DNA of 53,755 bases, from assembly GCF_013032455.1 (NCBI RefSeq), contig NZ_WQCF01000016.1, positions 1-53,755 of the forward strand. Direction: 5' to 3'. Source of the stretch: Ruegeria atlantica. Lineage in GTDB: Bacteria; Pseudomonadota; Alphaproteobacteria; Rhodobacterales; Rhodobacteraceae. The first letter of the stretch is position 1. The number at the start of each line of letters is the position of its first letter. Below, piece after piece: positions 37,462 to 46,464 of the stretch. The notes beneath the pieces are model-generated. The model searched no databases and was not told the DNA's origin. It saw only the letters and a program-made list of their open reading frames with translations. The position numbers and the translations under genes are program-made.

Positions 37462-38022
37462 TTACGCGTTGAACGGCATGTTGAAAGCTTTCAACAGTGC
37501 CTTTGCTTCAGCGTCGGTTTTCGCTGTGGTGGCAATTACGATGTCCATGCCCCAGACTTCGTCGACCTTGTCGAAATCGATTTCCGGGAACACGATGTGC
37601 TCTTTCATGCCCATGGCAAAGTTGCCCTGACCATCGAAAGACGGCTTCACACCGCGGAAGTCACGAACACGCGGCATCGCGATGGTGATCAGACGATCCA
37701 GGAATTCGTACATCCGGTCACCGCGCAGGGTCACTTTCGCGCCCAGCGGCATGTCTTCACGGACGCGGAAACCCGCGATCGACTTCTTCGCCTTGGTTGC
37801 AACGGCCTTTTGACCAGCAATCGCAGTCAGATCTTCGACAGCAGCTTTCGCTTTCTTCGAGTCTTTGACCGCCTCAGCACCACAACCGATGTTCAGAACG
37901 ATTTTTTCCAGCTTGGGCAGCTGCATGTCGTTCTTGTAGCCGAACTCTTCTTTCAGAGCGGCACGGATGGTTTCAGCGTACTGAGCTTTCAGACGCGGGG
38001 TGTAGGTTGCGGAATCAAGCAT
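37462..38022 (-). CDS. rplE: 50S ribosomal protein L5
   Basis: A 186-residue 5S rRNA-binding protein. Recognised by [38 protein letters not shown] and [19 protein letters not shown]. Its start lies 8 bases inside the end of rplX. Confidence 0.98.
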   Translation of the reverse strand: MLDSATYTPRLKAQYAETIRAALKEEFGYKNDMQLPKLEKIVLNIGCGAEAVKDSKKAKAAVEDLTAIAGQKAVATKAKKSIAGFRVREDMPLGAKVTLRGDRMYEFLDRLITIAMPRVRDFRGVKPSFDGQGNFAMGMKEHIVFPEIDFDKVDEVWGMDIVIATTAKTDAEAKALLKAFNMPFNA

Positions 38023-38326
38023 CGATCACGTCCCCTGTGGTCTTGGCGAAGCGGACCTTCTTGTCACCTTCCATGCGGAAGCCAACGCGGGTTGCTTTAC
38101 CGTTCTTGTCCAGCAGCGCCAGGTTCGACAGCTCGATCGGGTTTGCCTGAGGCAGGCGACCACCTTGCGAGTTCTGCGACTGACGGGTGTGGCGGATGGC
38201 GATGTTGATGCCATCGACAACAGCTTTACCGGCTTTCGGGTCAACCGAGGTGATAGTTCCCTCTTTGCCCTTGTCCTTGCCGGCCAGCACGACGACCTTG
38301 TCGCCTTTGCGGAGTTTAGCAGCCAT
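38015..38326 (-). CDS. rplX: 50S ribosomal protein L24
   Basis: A 103-residue protein that initiates large-subunit assembly. The KOW motif reads [20 protein letters not shown]. It overlaps rplE by 8 bases, implying translational coupling. Confidence 0.97.
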   Translation of the reverse strand: MAAKLRKGDKVVVLAGKDKGKEGTITSVDPKAGKAVVDGINIAIRHTRQSQNSQGGRLPQANPIELSNLALLDKNGKATRVGFRMEGDKKVRFAKTTGDVIDA

Positions 38327-38328
38327 GA

Positions 38329-38697
38329 TTACAGCACCTCCGGAGCCAGCGAGATGATTTTCATGAAGTTCTTGCCGCGCAGTTCACGAACAACGGGGCC
38401 AAAGATACGGGTACCTACGGGCTCGTTGTTGTTGTTCAGGATGACGGCGGCGTTGCGATCGAAACGGATCGCGGTGCCGTCTTCGCGACGGACTTCCTTG
38501 GCGGTGCGTACGACGACGGCCTTGCGGACGTCACCTTTCTTTACGCGGCCGCGCGGGATGGCTTCCTTCACCGAGACGACAATGATGTCGCCAACGGAGG
38601 CGTATTTACGCTTGGAACCACCCAGGACCTTGATGCACTGAACTCGGCGTGCGCCGGAGTTGTCAGCGACATCCAGATTGGTCTGCATCTGGATCAT
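38329..38697 (-). CDS. rplN: 50S ribosomal protein L14
   Basis: A 122-residue protein beginning [19 protein letters not shown] and ending EKNFMKI-type [16 protein letters not shown]. It is the first gene of the classical spc operon. It lies 76 bases after rpsQ and 2 bases before rplX. Confidence 0.98.
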   Translation of the reverse strand: MIQMQTNLDVADNSGARRVQCIKVLGGSKRKYASVGDIIVVSVKEAIPRGRVKKGDVRKAVVVRTAKEVRREDGTAIRFDRNAAVILNNNNEPVGTRIFGPVVRELRGKNFMKIISLAPEVL

Positions 38698-38773
38698 GTG
38701 GTTTCTCCCGACCTGTGGGGGCTGGTCTCGTTAGATCCCCCAGGGTTTCGACAAATGGGAAAATCCCGGAAAC

Positions 38774-39004
38774 TTACGCTTCCAGAACTTCCCAACGTTT
38801 CGTCTTCGATTTCGGCGCGCATTCGATGATGCGTACGGTGTCGCCGACCTTGAAGGCGTTCTTTTCGTCGTGAGCCCGGTATTTCTTAGACTTACGGACG
38901 GTTTTGTGCAGCAGCGGGTGCTTGAAACGACGCTCAACCGAAACAGTTACGGTTTGCTCGTTGGCGTCGCTGGTTACCACGCCGGACAGGATACGCTTGG
39001 GCAT
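38774..39004 (-). CDS. rpsQ: 30S ribosomal protein S17
   Basis: A 76-residue OB-fold protein beginning [21 protein letters not shown] with [14 protein letters not shown] and the C-terminal [20 protein letters not shown]. It starts 4 bases after the rpmC stop. Confidence 0.97.
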   Translation of the reverse strand: MPKRILSGVVTSDANEQTVTVSVERRFKHPLLHKTVRKSKKYRAHDEKNAFKVGDTVRIIECAPKSKTKRWEVLEA

Positions 39005-39008
39005 AGGA

Positions 39009-39215
39009 TTACTCCTCCGATGCCGCAGCAGCGGCCTTTTCGTTCAGAATGGTTTTGACGCGGGCAGCGTTGCGGCGAGCCGCTTTGATGCCAGCAGTGT
39101 TTTCCAGCTGACCGGTTGCCTGTTGAAAGCGCAGGTTAAAGCTTTCTTTCTTCAGGTTGGCCAGTTCCTCGCGGAGCTGGTCCGGGGTCTTGTCACGCAG
39201 TTCTTGGGCGTTCAT
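39009..39215 (-). CDS. rpmC: 50S ribosomal protein L29
   Basis: A 68-residue helical protein beginning [20 protein letters not shown] with [20 protein letters not shown]29 sits at the exit of the peptide tunnel. The start at 39215 is preceded by AAGGAAAAAGG. Normally it follows rplP within a few bases; here rplP is 4.4 kb away and rpmC opens a new block with its own candidate promoter. Confidence 0.96.
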   Translation of the reverse strand: MNAQELRDKTPDQLREELANLKKESFNLRFQQATGQLENTAGIKAARRNAARVKTILNEKAAAAASEE

Positions 39216-39333
39216 CGCCTTTTTCCTTTGCTCAAAACACCAGAAGGCCCCGTACACGGGTCACCTTGGACCTGGTGGATGAATGATAGACATACGAATC
39301 GCCCGACAACGCCGGGAGATCGCAGGATGCCGC

Positions 39334-39362
39334 TCTATAGGGGGTTAGGGGTGGGGTGGCAA
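39334..39362 (-). promoter_or_regulatory. Candidate promoter for the rpmC-to-rpmD block
   Basis: On the minus strand TTGCCA (complement of 39357-39362) and TATAGA (complement of 39334-39339) are separated by exactly 17 bases. The spacer is almost all C on that strand. They lie about 120 bases before the rpmC start. The layout matches the candidate promoter ahead of rplO. Confidence 0.68.
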
Positions 39363-39484
39363 GGGAAAGTTTGGGAACTCAGCCACAGGTTTTTTTGCGA
39401 CCAACAAAACCTCAGTAGATCGACATTGACTGAAATTTGCTCTTTCCTTGCGACGTTACCCGTTTGCATAGACCAGAGAGCGAG

Positions 39485-39919
39485 ATGAAAGATAGGAAAA
39501 GCAAGCTTACTGTAACCTGGGACCCCAGTGCAGATTTAAAAATTTTGCGCAAACTAGAACGAAAAGGATGCGTGGAACTTTGGGCCGTCAACATCGAAGC
39601 TGTAAAAACCACCAAAAAGATTGATGCCGAACGAAAAAGGCTTCCAACAATGATAATAGGCAGCCCGTTGGCGACCACTGGAAATGCAAAAATTGCTTCT
39701 GATGAAACACCCTACAAAAGAATAAACGCAATATTGGGGCGCGGCCACCACGCGGACGCGTTGCATCTGGAAGATCATATAGTGAGCGGTCGCGATCTTT
39801 TTGCGACAAGCGATACGGACTTCCTTAAACACCGAGAGCAGCTTGAAGTGGAGTTTAATATTAGAATAATCACAGCACAGGAAATCGTTGAGGCCCTAGG
39901 TGACGGAGTGAGCATCTAG
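39485..39919 (+). CDS. Small PIN-like domain protein, no recognised partner
   Basis: A 144-residue protein. The C-terminal part HHADALHLEDHIVSGRDLF followed by ATSDTDFLKHREQLE and IRIITAQEIVEAL has the layout of a PIN-type nuclease: acidic residues near Asp91/Asp97, then Asp110/Asp112 after a beta strand, then a terminal strand-helix. This is inference by pattern. It is A+T-rich compared with the ribosomal genes and lies on the opposite strand, divergent from rpmC. No antitoxin-like small gene is visible beside it, so toxin-antitoxin function is not supported. GAGAGCGAG precedes the ATG. Confidence 0.6.
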   Translation: MKDRKSKLTVTWDPSADLKILRKLERKGCVELWAVNIEAVKTTKKIDAERKRLPTMIIGSPLATTGNAKIASDETPYKRINAILGRGHHADALHLEDHIVSGRDLFATSDTDFLKHREQLEVEFNIRIITAQEIVEALGDGVSI

Positions 39920-39956
39920 TCTTCGCACCGAACTGGGCTCCGCCCGTTCGCCCCTC

Positions 39957-39977
39957 AATCGCTCCACTGGAGCGATT
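39957..39977. repeat. Perfect 9-bp inverted repeat between convergent genes
   Basis: AATCGCTCC (39957-39965) pairs with GGAGCGATT (39969-39977) around ACT. It lies between the convergent PIN-like and oxygenase-like genes. There is no clear T-run on either side, so termination is possible but not obvious. Confidence 0.6.
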
Positions 39978-39997
39978 GCCGCTACGCGGATCGGGGC

Positions 39998-40618
39998 TTA
40001 CTCCCACTTATAATTAAAACTCACCGAAATCCGCTCATCCTCGGCCATGTTCATCGGCACCTCGTGACGCAGCCAGCTTTCCCACAGCAGAACATCGCCC
40101 ACCTTCGGCTTCATATAGATGAACGGCTGCAAATCCCGCCGCCCGCCTTTGATCCGCGTCGGTGCGGCCATCATGCGGCCCGAACGGGGGTCTTCCAGTT
40201 TCAACGCACTCGCCCCTTCCGGCATCGACACATAAGTCGTGCCCGAAATCACACTGTGCGGGTGCAGGTGGCTGGAATGCATGCCGCCCTCGGGCAGGAT
40301 GTTGATCCACAGATCCTCGAGCTTCAGCTCGCCCTCACCCAGATCAAACTCCAGATCCTTGGCAAAGGCCGCCACGTGCTTATCCAGCGCCTTGACCAGA
40401 TCGGCAAAAATCGGGAACCGCCAGGGCAGATCGGTCAGCGAGGCATAGCTGGTGTAGCCGGGATAGCCGTTCTCTTCACACCATTCCTGTCCGGCCTCAT
40501 CATCCTCGGCGATGACAAGACAAGAGCTTTCCAGTTCTTCCGCATCGATCTTGGGATCGAACTCGGACAAAGCTGCGCGATAGAGGCGGGTAACGAAGAG
40601 TGATTCAATCTGTGCCAT
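39998..40618 (-). CDS. 2OG-Fe(II) oxygenase-like protein (TIGR02466-type)
   Basis: A 206-residue protein starting MAQIESLFVTRLYRAALSEF. The core GGMHSSHLHPHSVISGTTYVSMPEGASAL resembles the putative 2OG-Fe(II) oxygenase family with iron-ligand histidines (His117/His119) and a later His185 in WLRHEVPMN. The substrate is unknown. It lies within the rplP-rpmC insert on the ribosomal strand. A longer reading from 40663 is less likely. Confidence 0.75.
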   Translation of the reverse strand: MAQIESLFVTRLYRAALSEFDPKIDAEELESSCLVIAEDDEAGQEWCEENGYPGYTSYASLTDLPWRFPIFADLVKALDKHVAAFAKDLEFDLGEGELKLEDLWINILPEGGMHSSHLHPHSVISGTTYVSMPEGASALKLEDPRSGRMMAAPTRIKGGRRDLQPFIYMKPKVGDVLLWESWLRHEVPMNMAEDERISVSFNYKWE

Positions 40619-40700
40619 GCCCCGGCTATAGCCCAGTCGAGACACAAGCGCGAGACCAGCCACCCCAGAAAAGCGGCTGGTCGGGTACGACTTATCGCTT

Positions 40701-40788
40701 AGCGTTTAATTTGCATCGAAATGCGCTGCCTCGACCTTCGGTCGAACGCGCATTTCGATGCTTACAATCGGCTAAAACGCCAAACGCT
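40701..40788. repeat. Large nested inverted repeat downstream of the NhaD-like gene
   Basis: Three nested arms can be paired: AGCGTTT (40701-40707) with AAACGCT (40782-40788); GCATCGAAATGCG (40713-40725) with CGCATTTCGATGC (40749-40761), 13 bp perfect; and TCGACC (40731-40736) with GGTCGA (40740-40745). It begins at the transporter stop and lies before the oxygenase start. It may act as a terminator or mRNA-stabilising structure, or be a dispersed palindromic element. Confidence 0.75.
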
Positions 40789-42156
40789 CTAATAGAAGTA
40801 GCGCAGCCAGATGTAGACGTTGGCGATCATGAGCGTCAGGATCATGATCGGGAAGGCCAAGATCGCGAACTTCACGAAGCCGATGGGCTGCTTGGCCTTC
40901 TCGGCAAAGGCGGCGACGGTCAGGTTTGCACTGGCCCCCAACAGTGTACCGTTACCACCCAGACAGGCCCCCAGCGCCAGCGACCACCACAGCGGCTCGA
41001 TCGCATCCGGGCCACCAAAGGTGTCGGTTGTGGATTCGATCAGCGGGATCATCGTGGCAACAAAGGGGATGTTGTCCAGAATGGCCGAAAGGATGCCCGA
41101 CGCCCAGAAAATGAGGAACGCGGTCCACATCATGTCGCCTTCGGTCAGTTCCAGAACTTTCTGGCCGAAGAACTCGAGCAGGCCCACATGTTCAACACCG
41201 GCCACGATCACGAACAGACCGCCGAAGAAGAAGATCGTAACCCATTCCACCTCACCAAGGATATGGTGGACGGACTCAGATTGCTCTTCGCCGCTTTGGT
41301 GCCCATAGGCCAACAGCATAAGCAGACCAGCACCAGCCAGCGCCGAGGTACCCGGCTGGATTCCGTAGCCATGCCCCAGCGTGAAGCCCAGCAAAACCAG
41401 CGCCAAGACCGACAGGGATTTGATCATCAGGCGCACATCTGTGATCGCCTCGCCTTCGTTGAAGCGCATGATCTTTTCGCTGGCCGATTTCGGGATGGCG
41501 GCCAGCGCGCGGCGGTTCATCAGATAGATGATACCGGTCAGCACAACCAGACAGATGGCCGAGACCGGGGCCAGGTTGACTACGAATTCGTTAAAGCTGA
41601 GCCCGGTGGCCGAGCCGATGATGATATTCGGCGGGTCACCGATCAGAGTGGCGGTACCACCCACATTCGAGGCCAGAATCTCGGCGAAGAAGAACGGAAA
41701 CACGGGCGTTTCCAAAGCGTCCGTGATCAGCAACGTGATCGGCGCAATCAGAAGAACGGTGGTTACGTTATCCAGCAAGGCCGAAAAGATCGCCGTGATC
41801 AGGGTCAGCATGACCAGAATACCGGTCGGGTTGGCCTTGACGACCTTGGCCGCCTTGATCGCGACGTATTGAAACAACCCGCATTTGCTGGTGATCCCTA
41901 CAATCACCATCATGCCGATCAACAGCGCCAGAGTGTTGGCGTCCACGCCAGCCACGGCCTGTTCTTGATTGAGAATACCAAACAACACCATCAAGGATGC
42001 GCCCAGCATCGCAAGAATGGCGCGGTTCACCTTTTCGGTGATCAATACTGCGTAGACGGCAATAAGAATGCCGGTAGCGATCCACAAGGGATCAATACCC
42101 AATAGTTGAGGAACGGAGAACGCGTGTTCTCCATGCGAGACGGAATGTTCGGTCAA
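40789..42156 (-). CDS. NhaD/ArsB-type ion transporter (SLC13/IT superfamily)
   Basis: A 455-residue inner-membrane protein with about eleven hydrophobic helices. The repeat signatures LLDNVTTVLLIAPITLLI with IGDPPNIIIGSATGL, and in the second half ILDNIPFVATMIPLI with GGNGTLLGASANL, identify the ArsB/NhaD permease family. Na+/H+ exchange, anion or metalloid transport are all possible. It follows a CBS-domain gene by 23 bases, which may sense nucleotides to control it. Confidence 0.85.
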   Translation of the reverse strand: MTEHSVSHGEHAFSVPQLLGIDPLWIATGILIAVYAVLITEKVNRAILAMLGASLMVLFGILNQEQAVAGVDANTLALLIGMMVIVGITSKCGLFQYVAIKAAKVVKANPTGILVMLTLITAIFSALLDNVTTVLLIAPITLLITDALETPVFPFFFAEILASNVGGTATLIGDPPNIIIGSATGLSFNEFVVNLAPVSAICLVVLTGIIYLMNRRALAAIPKSASEKIMRFNEGEAITDVRLMIKSLSVLALVLLGFTLGHGYGIQPGTSALAGAGLLMLLAYGHQSGEEQSESVHHILGEVEWVTIFFFGGLFVIVAGVEHVGLLEFFGQKVLELTEGDMMWTAFLIFWASGILSAILDNIPFVATMIPLIESTTDTFGGPDAIEPLWWSLALGACLGGNGTLLGASANLTVAAFAEKAKQPIGFVKFAILAFPIMILTLMIANVYIWLRYFY

Positions 42157-42179
42157 TTTTCTGATCCGGTATTTTGGGG

Positions 42180-42665
42180 TTAACTCAGCGCGTGATCCAT
42201 CAGCGAGTTCGGGCTGACAGTGCCGACGAAACGTTCGGTTTCCGGCTCGACCAGGAAGACGTGGCGCTTGAATTTATGGATCAGGAAGATGCCTTCCATC
42301 ACCGGCGTGTCAGGGGCGGCGACAGGAATGTTGGCTGGATTGGACAAATGGTCCCCTACCCGTTCCTCGTTCAGTCGCTCAATCTGCTTCCGAAAATCCT
42401 CTTTGGTCAGGTCCATAAAGCTGAGATTACTGATCGGAACACGTGCATCCGAACTCATACCAATCAGCGCTGCACTCGGAAGGATCATTTTGATCAACGT
42501 CGGCGCTGTGAAAGCGCCTACAAATTTCCCGCTCTCATCCACAACCGGGAGAAACCTCGCCCGGCTGTCACGGATGATGTCGAACGCTTTTGCCACGGTG
42601 TCATCGGGGTGAATTGTCTGTTGTTTTTCGGTTGGGACCATAACGTCCCGGCATGTGAGGCCCAT
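42180..42665 (-). CDS. CBS-domain pair protein
   Basis: About 161 residues starting MGLTCRDVMVPTEKQQTIHPD. Two CBS repeats are visible: DVMVPTEKQQTIHPDDTVAKAFDII with ARFLPVVDESGKFVGAFTA, and PVMEGIFLIHKFKRHVFLVEPETERFVGTV. CBS pairs bind adenosine nucleotides and often regulate transporters. The start at 42665 has GAGAG upstream; an earlier ATG at 42686 is possible. It is probably co-transcribed with the NhaD-like gene. Confidence 0.83.
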   Translation of the reverse strand: MGLTCRDVMVPTEKQQTIHPDDTVAKAFDIIRDSRARFLPVVDESGKFVGAFTAPTLIKMILPSAALIGMSSDARVPISNLSFMDLTKEDFRKQIERLNEERVGDHLSNPANIPVAAPDTPVMEGIFLIHKFKRHVFLVEPETERFVGTVSPNSLMDHALS

Positions 42666-42865
42666 TGTATCTCTCGGTTCTGTCACTGAGTACCAGAAGT
42701 GTTCTCTGCTTGCTCGTCCGGACTGAACCGGCGCGATTTCATTCGCACAGCCGATTCCAACAGGGACGAAGCTGACGCGTGCTTCATTTCACCGATGCTG
42801 GCGAGTTACCACCCTTCAACCCTGTTTTTCTGAATGCGCGTTGGAAAATAGTCGCAAGGCCGGAC

Positions 42866-43414
42866 TCAGGTTTTCACAGGCCCTTTCCCGCATCTGGGAA
42901 TTGGGCGACCGCCGTCGGCATAGGCCAAACATAAGACGATCTCATCCGGTTTCGGCGCATCGGGAATACTCAGCGTCATTGTGTCGAAATGGTCAAACGA
43001 CCACGGGTCGTCCTTGTGCCCCAACGGCAGGTCGATCGCACAGCCCGGTGCGCCCAGCTTGGCATTGGAAGGTATCACCGCCTCTCCGCCACCGGCTGCT
43101 GCGCGCATGGGCGCGCCAAGCTTGGGGTGGATCATCGCCCCGCCCTGCTCAAGGTCGCCGTTCGCGCCGACAATTGCAGCCTTGCCGTAAGAAACCGGCG
43201 TGCCATCCAGTTGCCCCACCACTTCGGCGGCGAGGTTCGCGCCTAAAGCACCGCCAATCTCGAACAACGAGGACAAGTCCTCGGAAAACGTCCCGGCCAG
43301 AGGGTTCTGAACGACCGCAAGGACCGCAACGCGGCTGATCGGATCGCAGGGTTGACCCAATTGATCCGTGGCTATGACTTCCTTGATGAATACTTTCTTA
43401 CGCAGTTGAACCAT
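42866..43414 (-). CDS. AA_synth (amino acid synthesis, DUF1185) family protein
   Basis: A 182-residue protein. The family pattern is visible in RVAVLAVVQNPLAGTFSEDLSSLFEIGG, YGKAAIVGANGDLEQGGAMIHPKLGAPMR and PLGHKDDPWSFDHFDTMTLSIPDAPKPDEIV. Biochemical function is not established for the family. GGGAGGG precedes the ATG. It is the first gene after the rplP terminator in the direction of transcription, so it is separately expressed. Confidence 0.85.
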   Translation of the reverse strand: MVQLRKKVFIKEVIATDQLGQPCDPISRVAVLAVVQNPLAGTFSEDLSSLFEIGGALGANLAAEVVGQLDGTPVSYGKAAIVGANGDLEQGGAMIHPKLGAPMRAAAGGGEAVIPSNAKLGAPGCAIDLPLGHKDDPWSFDHFDTMTLSIPDAPKPDEIVLCLAYADGGRPIPRCGKGPVKT

Positions 43415-43512
43415 AATACCCTCCCATTCATTGGCCGCAGCCTATGAGGGCATTGGGCGCAGGTCGACATTTATCACAACCCGCACAGTCACAAAAAATC
43501 GGAACCAAAAGA

Positions 43513-43542
43513 AAACCCCCGCCGGTTTCCCGACGGGGGTTT
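43513..43542 (-). terminator. Terminator after rplP
   Basis: AAACCCCCG (43513-43521) pairs with CGGGGGTTT (43534-43542). On the minus strand it leads into TTTTCTTTT. It ends the rplB-to-rplP block and so separates it from the inserted genes and rpmC. Confidence 0.9.
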
Positions 43543-43573
43543 CGATTCTTAGGACGGGTATCCCCCCATCGCC

Positions 43574-43987
43574 TTACCAGTCTTCGCGAACCACGACGCG
43601 AGTCTTGATCGGCAACTTCATCGCGGCCAGGCGCAGGGCCTCGCGGGCGATGTCGTCATTGACGCCGTCGATCTCGAACATCACGCGGCCAGGCTTGACT
43701 TTGCATGCCCAGCGGTCGACCGAACCTTTACCTTTACCCATACGAACTTCGATCGGCTTTGCAGTGACCGGAGTGTCGGGGAAGATGCGGATCCAGACAC
43801 GACCCTGACGCTTCATGTGACGCGTCATGGCACGACGTGCAGCTTCGATCTGGCGTGCAGTTACACGCTCAGGCTCAAGAGCTTTCAGGCCGTAGGTGCC
43901 AAAGTTCAGATCAGAGCCGCCCTTGGCTTCGCCCTTGATCCGGCCTTTGTGCATCTTGCGGAATTTAGTACGCTTTGGTTGAAGCAT
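43574..43987 (-). CDS. rplP: 50S ribosomal protein L16
   Basis: A 137-residue protein beginning [20 protein letters not shown] with [24 protein letters not shown]. It sits near the peptidyl-transferase centre. It is 12 bases after rpsC and is the last ribosomal gene before a strong terminator. Confidence 0.98.
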   Translation of the reverse strand: MLQPKRTKFRKMHKGRIKGEAKGGSDLNFGTYGLKALEPERVTARQIEAARRAMTRHMKRQGRVWIRIFPDTPVTAKPIEVRMGKGKGSVDRWACKVKPGRVMFEIDGVNDDIAREALRLAAMKLPIKTRVVVREDW

Positions 43988-43999
43988 ATCTTTCCCTCC

Positions 44000-44710
44000 T
44001 TAGCGACGACCGCCACCAGCACCACGAGGTGCAGGGCCGTCCTGGAGTTCCTGTGCTTTACGGTCACGTGCCTGCGGATCGTGCTCCATGATCTCACCTT
44101 TGAAGATCCAGACCTTGATCCCGATGATCCCATAGGGGGTCATCGCTTCGGCATGTGCGTAATCGATGTCGGCACGCAGAGTGTGCAGAGGCACGCGGCC
44201 TTCGCGGTACCACTCGGTCCGTGCGATTTCGGCGCCGCCCAGACGACCAGCGACGTTCACCCGGATACCCAGGGCGCCCATACGCATGGCGTTCTGAACC
44301 GAGCGCTTCATTGCGCGACGGAACGAAACACGACGTTCCAGCTGCTGAGCGATGGACTCGGCAACCAGTTGCGCGTCAAGCTCGGGCTTGCGCACTTCGA
44401 CGATGTTCAGGTGCAGTTCGCTGTCGGTCATGCGAGCAAGCTTTTTGCGCAGAACTTCGATGTCTGCACCTTTCTTGCCGATGATGACACCGGGACGTGC
44501 TGTGTGGATCGTAACGCGGCACTTCTTGTGCGGACGTTCGATGATCACACGGGCAACACCGGCCTGCTTGCACTCTTTGTTGATGAACTCACGGATTTTG
44601 AGGTCTTCCAGAAGAAGATCACCGTAGTCCTTGGTGTCGGCGTACCAGCGGCTATCCCAGGTGCGGTTGACCTGCAGGCGCATGCCGATCGGATTTACTT
44701 TATGACCCAT
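44000..44710 (-). CDS. rpsC: 30S ribosomal protein S3
   Basis: A 236-residue protein beginning [20 protein letters not shown]. The KH domain reads [21 protein letters not shown]. The C-terminal domain holds [21 protein letters not shown]. The extreme C terminus is Gly/Arg-rich. Its ATG shares one base with the rplV stop (TAATG). Confidence 0.98.
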   Translation of the reverse strand: MGHKVNPIGMRLQVNRTWDSRWYADTKDYGDLLLEDLKIREFINKECKQAGVARVIIERPHKKCRVTIHTARPGVIIGKKGADIEVLRKKLARMTDSELHLNIVEVRKPELDAQLVAESIAQQLERRVSFRRAMKRSVQNAMRMGALGIRVNVAGRLGGAEIARTEWYREGRVPLHTLRADIDYAHAEAMTPYGIIGIKVWIFKGEIMEHDPQARDRKAQELQDGPAPRGAGGGRR

Positions 44711-45090
44711 TAGGCTTGCTCCTCAACTTGACGCACCTTGATGGTGATCTCCGAGAACGGCTTCATGATCTTGCCGAAACGGCCACGGGCACGCGGACGA
44801 CCGCGCTTCATGACCAGGTTTTTGCCAACCCATGCTTCGGCGACGATCAGCTCGTCAACGTCCAGGTTGTGGTTGTTTTCGGCATTCGCGATTGCAGACT
44901 GCAGGCACTTCTTGACGTCCTGCGCGACACGCTTGTTCGAGAAAGTCAGGTCGGTCAGAGCCTTCTCGACTTTCTTGCCGCGGATCATTTGCGCAACCAG
45001 GTTCAGTTTCTGCGGGCTGGTGCGAAGCATACGGGTTTTTGCCATTGCTTCGTTTTCAGCCACGCGGCGGGGGTTCTTTTCCTTGCCCAT
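44710..45090 (-). CDS. rplV: 50S ribosomal protein L22
   Basis: A 126-residue protein whose loop reaches into the exit tunnel. Signature: [24 protein letters not shown] and [20 protein letters not shown]. It starts 4 bases after rpsS. Confidence 0.98.
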   Translation of the reverse strand: MGKEKNPRRVAENEAMAKTRMLRTSPQKLNLVAQMIRGKKVEKALTDLTFSNKRVAQDVKKCLQSAIANAENNHNLDVDELIVAEAWVGKNLVMKRGRPRARGRFGKIMKPFSEITIKVRQVEEQA

Positions 45091-45093
45091 GAC

Positions 45094-45372
45094 TTACTTC
45101 CGCTTCGCTTTTTTGTCTGCGGCGTGGCCATAATAGGTACGGGTCGGCGAGTATTCACCGAACTTCTGACCGATCATGTCTTCCGAGACGTTTACCGGGA
45201 TATGCTTCTGGCCGTTGTACACACCAAAGGTCAAACCCACGAACTGGGGCAGAATGGTGGAACGACGCGACCAGATTTTGATGACTTCGTTGCGGCCCGA
45301 CTCGCGCGCTGCTTCGGCTTTTTTCAGCACGTAAGCATCGACGAAAGGACCCTTCCAAACAGAGCGAGACAT
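45094..45372 (-). CDS. rpsS: 30S ribosomal protein S19
   Basis: A 92-residue head protein beginning [20 protein letters not shown] with [21 protein letters not shown] and [14 protein letters not shown]. It lies 4 bases after rplB. Confidence 0.98.
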   Translation of the reverse strand: MSRSVWKGPFVDAYVLKKAEAARESGRNEVIKIWSRRSTILPQFVGLTFGVYNGQKHIPVNVSEDMIGQKFGEYSPTRTYYGHAADKKAKRK

Positions 45373-45375
45373 AGA

Positions 45376-46218
45376 TTAACGTCCCTTCTTCTTGGCGTGC
45401 CGCGAGCGGATGATCAGCTTCTGGGACGCTTTGTTCTTGTTGCGGGTACGCTTACCCTTGGTGTCCTTACCCCACGGAGTAACCGGCGTACGGCCACCCG
45501 AGGTACGACCTTCACCACCACCGTGCGGGTGATCGATCGGGTTCATTGCAACACCACGAACCGACGGACGAACGCCTTTGTGGCGCATACGACCGGCTTT
45601 ACCGAGGTTTTGGTTGCTGTTGTCGGGGTTGGACACGGCACCAACGGTGGCCATGCATTCCTGACGGACCATGCGCAGCTCGCCCGAGCTCAGACGGATC
45701 TGAGCGTAGCCGCCATCGCGACCAACGAACTGAGCGTAAGTACCGGCCGCACGTGCGATCTGACCGCCTTTACCAGGCTTCATCTCAATGTTGTGGACGA
45801 TGGTACCAATGGGCATGCCCGAGAACGGCATTGCGTTGCCCGGCTTGATGTCGGCCTTGGCGGATGCCACGACTTTGTCACCAACAGCCAGACGCTGCGG
45901 AGCCAGGATATATGCCTGCTCGCCGTCTTCGTATTTTACCAGTGCGATGAATGCGGTCCGGTTCGGGTCATATTCGATCCGCTCGACGGTTGCCGCGACA
46001 TCAAATTTATTACGTTTGAAGTCAACGATCCGGTAGAGACGCTTTGCGCCACCGCCGCGGCGGCGTGAAGTGATCCGTCCGGTGTTGTTCCGGCCGCCCG
46101 ATTTGGTCAAACCCTCTGTGAGAGACTTGACCGGACGTCCTTTCCAAAGCTCCGAACGGTCGATCAGCACCAGCCCGCGCTGGCCCGGCGTCGTCGGCTT
46201 GTACGACTTGAGTGCCAT
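45376..46218 (-). CDS. rplB: 50S ribosomal protein L2
   Basis: A 280-residue protein beginning [20 protein letters not shown] and containing the C-terminal [20 protein letters not shown] loop. It contributes to subunit association and the peptidyl-transferase centre. The start at 46218 gives the family length; the frame extends 49 codons further but without support. In the 246-base gap upstream a TATAGA hexamer occurs (complement strand, about 46389-46394), but no matching -35 at 17 bases, so its promoter is unclear. rplB normally follows rplW directly; here they are 2.8 kb apart. Confidence 0.97.
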   Translation of the reverse strand: MALKSYKPTTPGQRGLVLIDRSELWKGRPVKSLTEGLTKSGGRNNTGRITSRRRGGGAKRLYRIVDFKRNKFDVAATVERIEYDPNRTAFIALVKYEDGEQAYILAPQRLAVGDKVVASAKADIKPGNAMPFSGMPIGTIVHNIEMKPGKGGQIARAAGTYAQFVGRDGGYAQIRLSSGELRMVRQECMATVGAVSNPDNSNQNLGKAGRMRHKGVRPSVRGVAMNPIDHPHGGGEGRTSGGRTPVTPWGKDTKGKRTRNKNKASQKLIIRSRHAKKKGR

Positions 46219-46464
46219 GCTTTCTGTCTTCCGTTTAGCAAGTGCAGGGAGTTTCCCCGCTATGTGATAGGCCCCCGTAGGTGCCAAGGGCATAGGGCCC
46301 CGAAGGTCCCCGTTACAAATATCAGAAGCCCCGGAACGAATCCGAGGCCGCAAGATTGGGAGCATGTAACAGGGTTGCGGGTGGGTGTCTATAGGGCGGG
46401 TCGGCTTTTTCTGGTTACAAAGCGTTTACTCACAAACGCACCACGACCCAACGCTCGTAGCTGC

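Noticed and set aside
39485..39919. A toxin-antitoxin locus at the PIN-like gene
   Set aside because: No antitoxin-sized gene lies on either side in the same orientation.
44716..46068. A 450-codon plus-strand frame opposite rplV, rpsS and rplB
   Set aside because: It is antisense to three certain ribosomal genes and shows no domain of its own.
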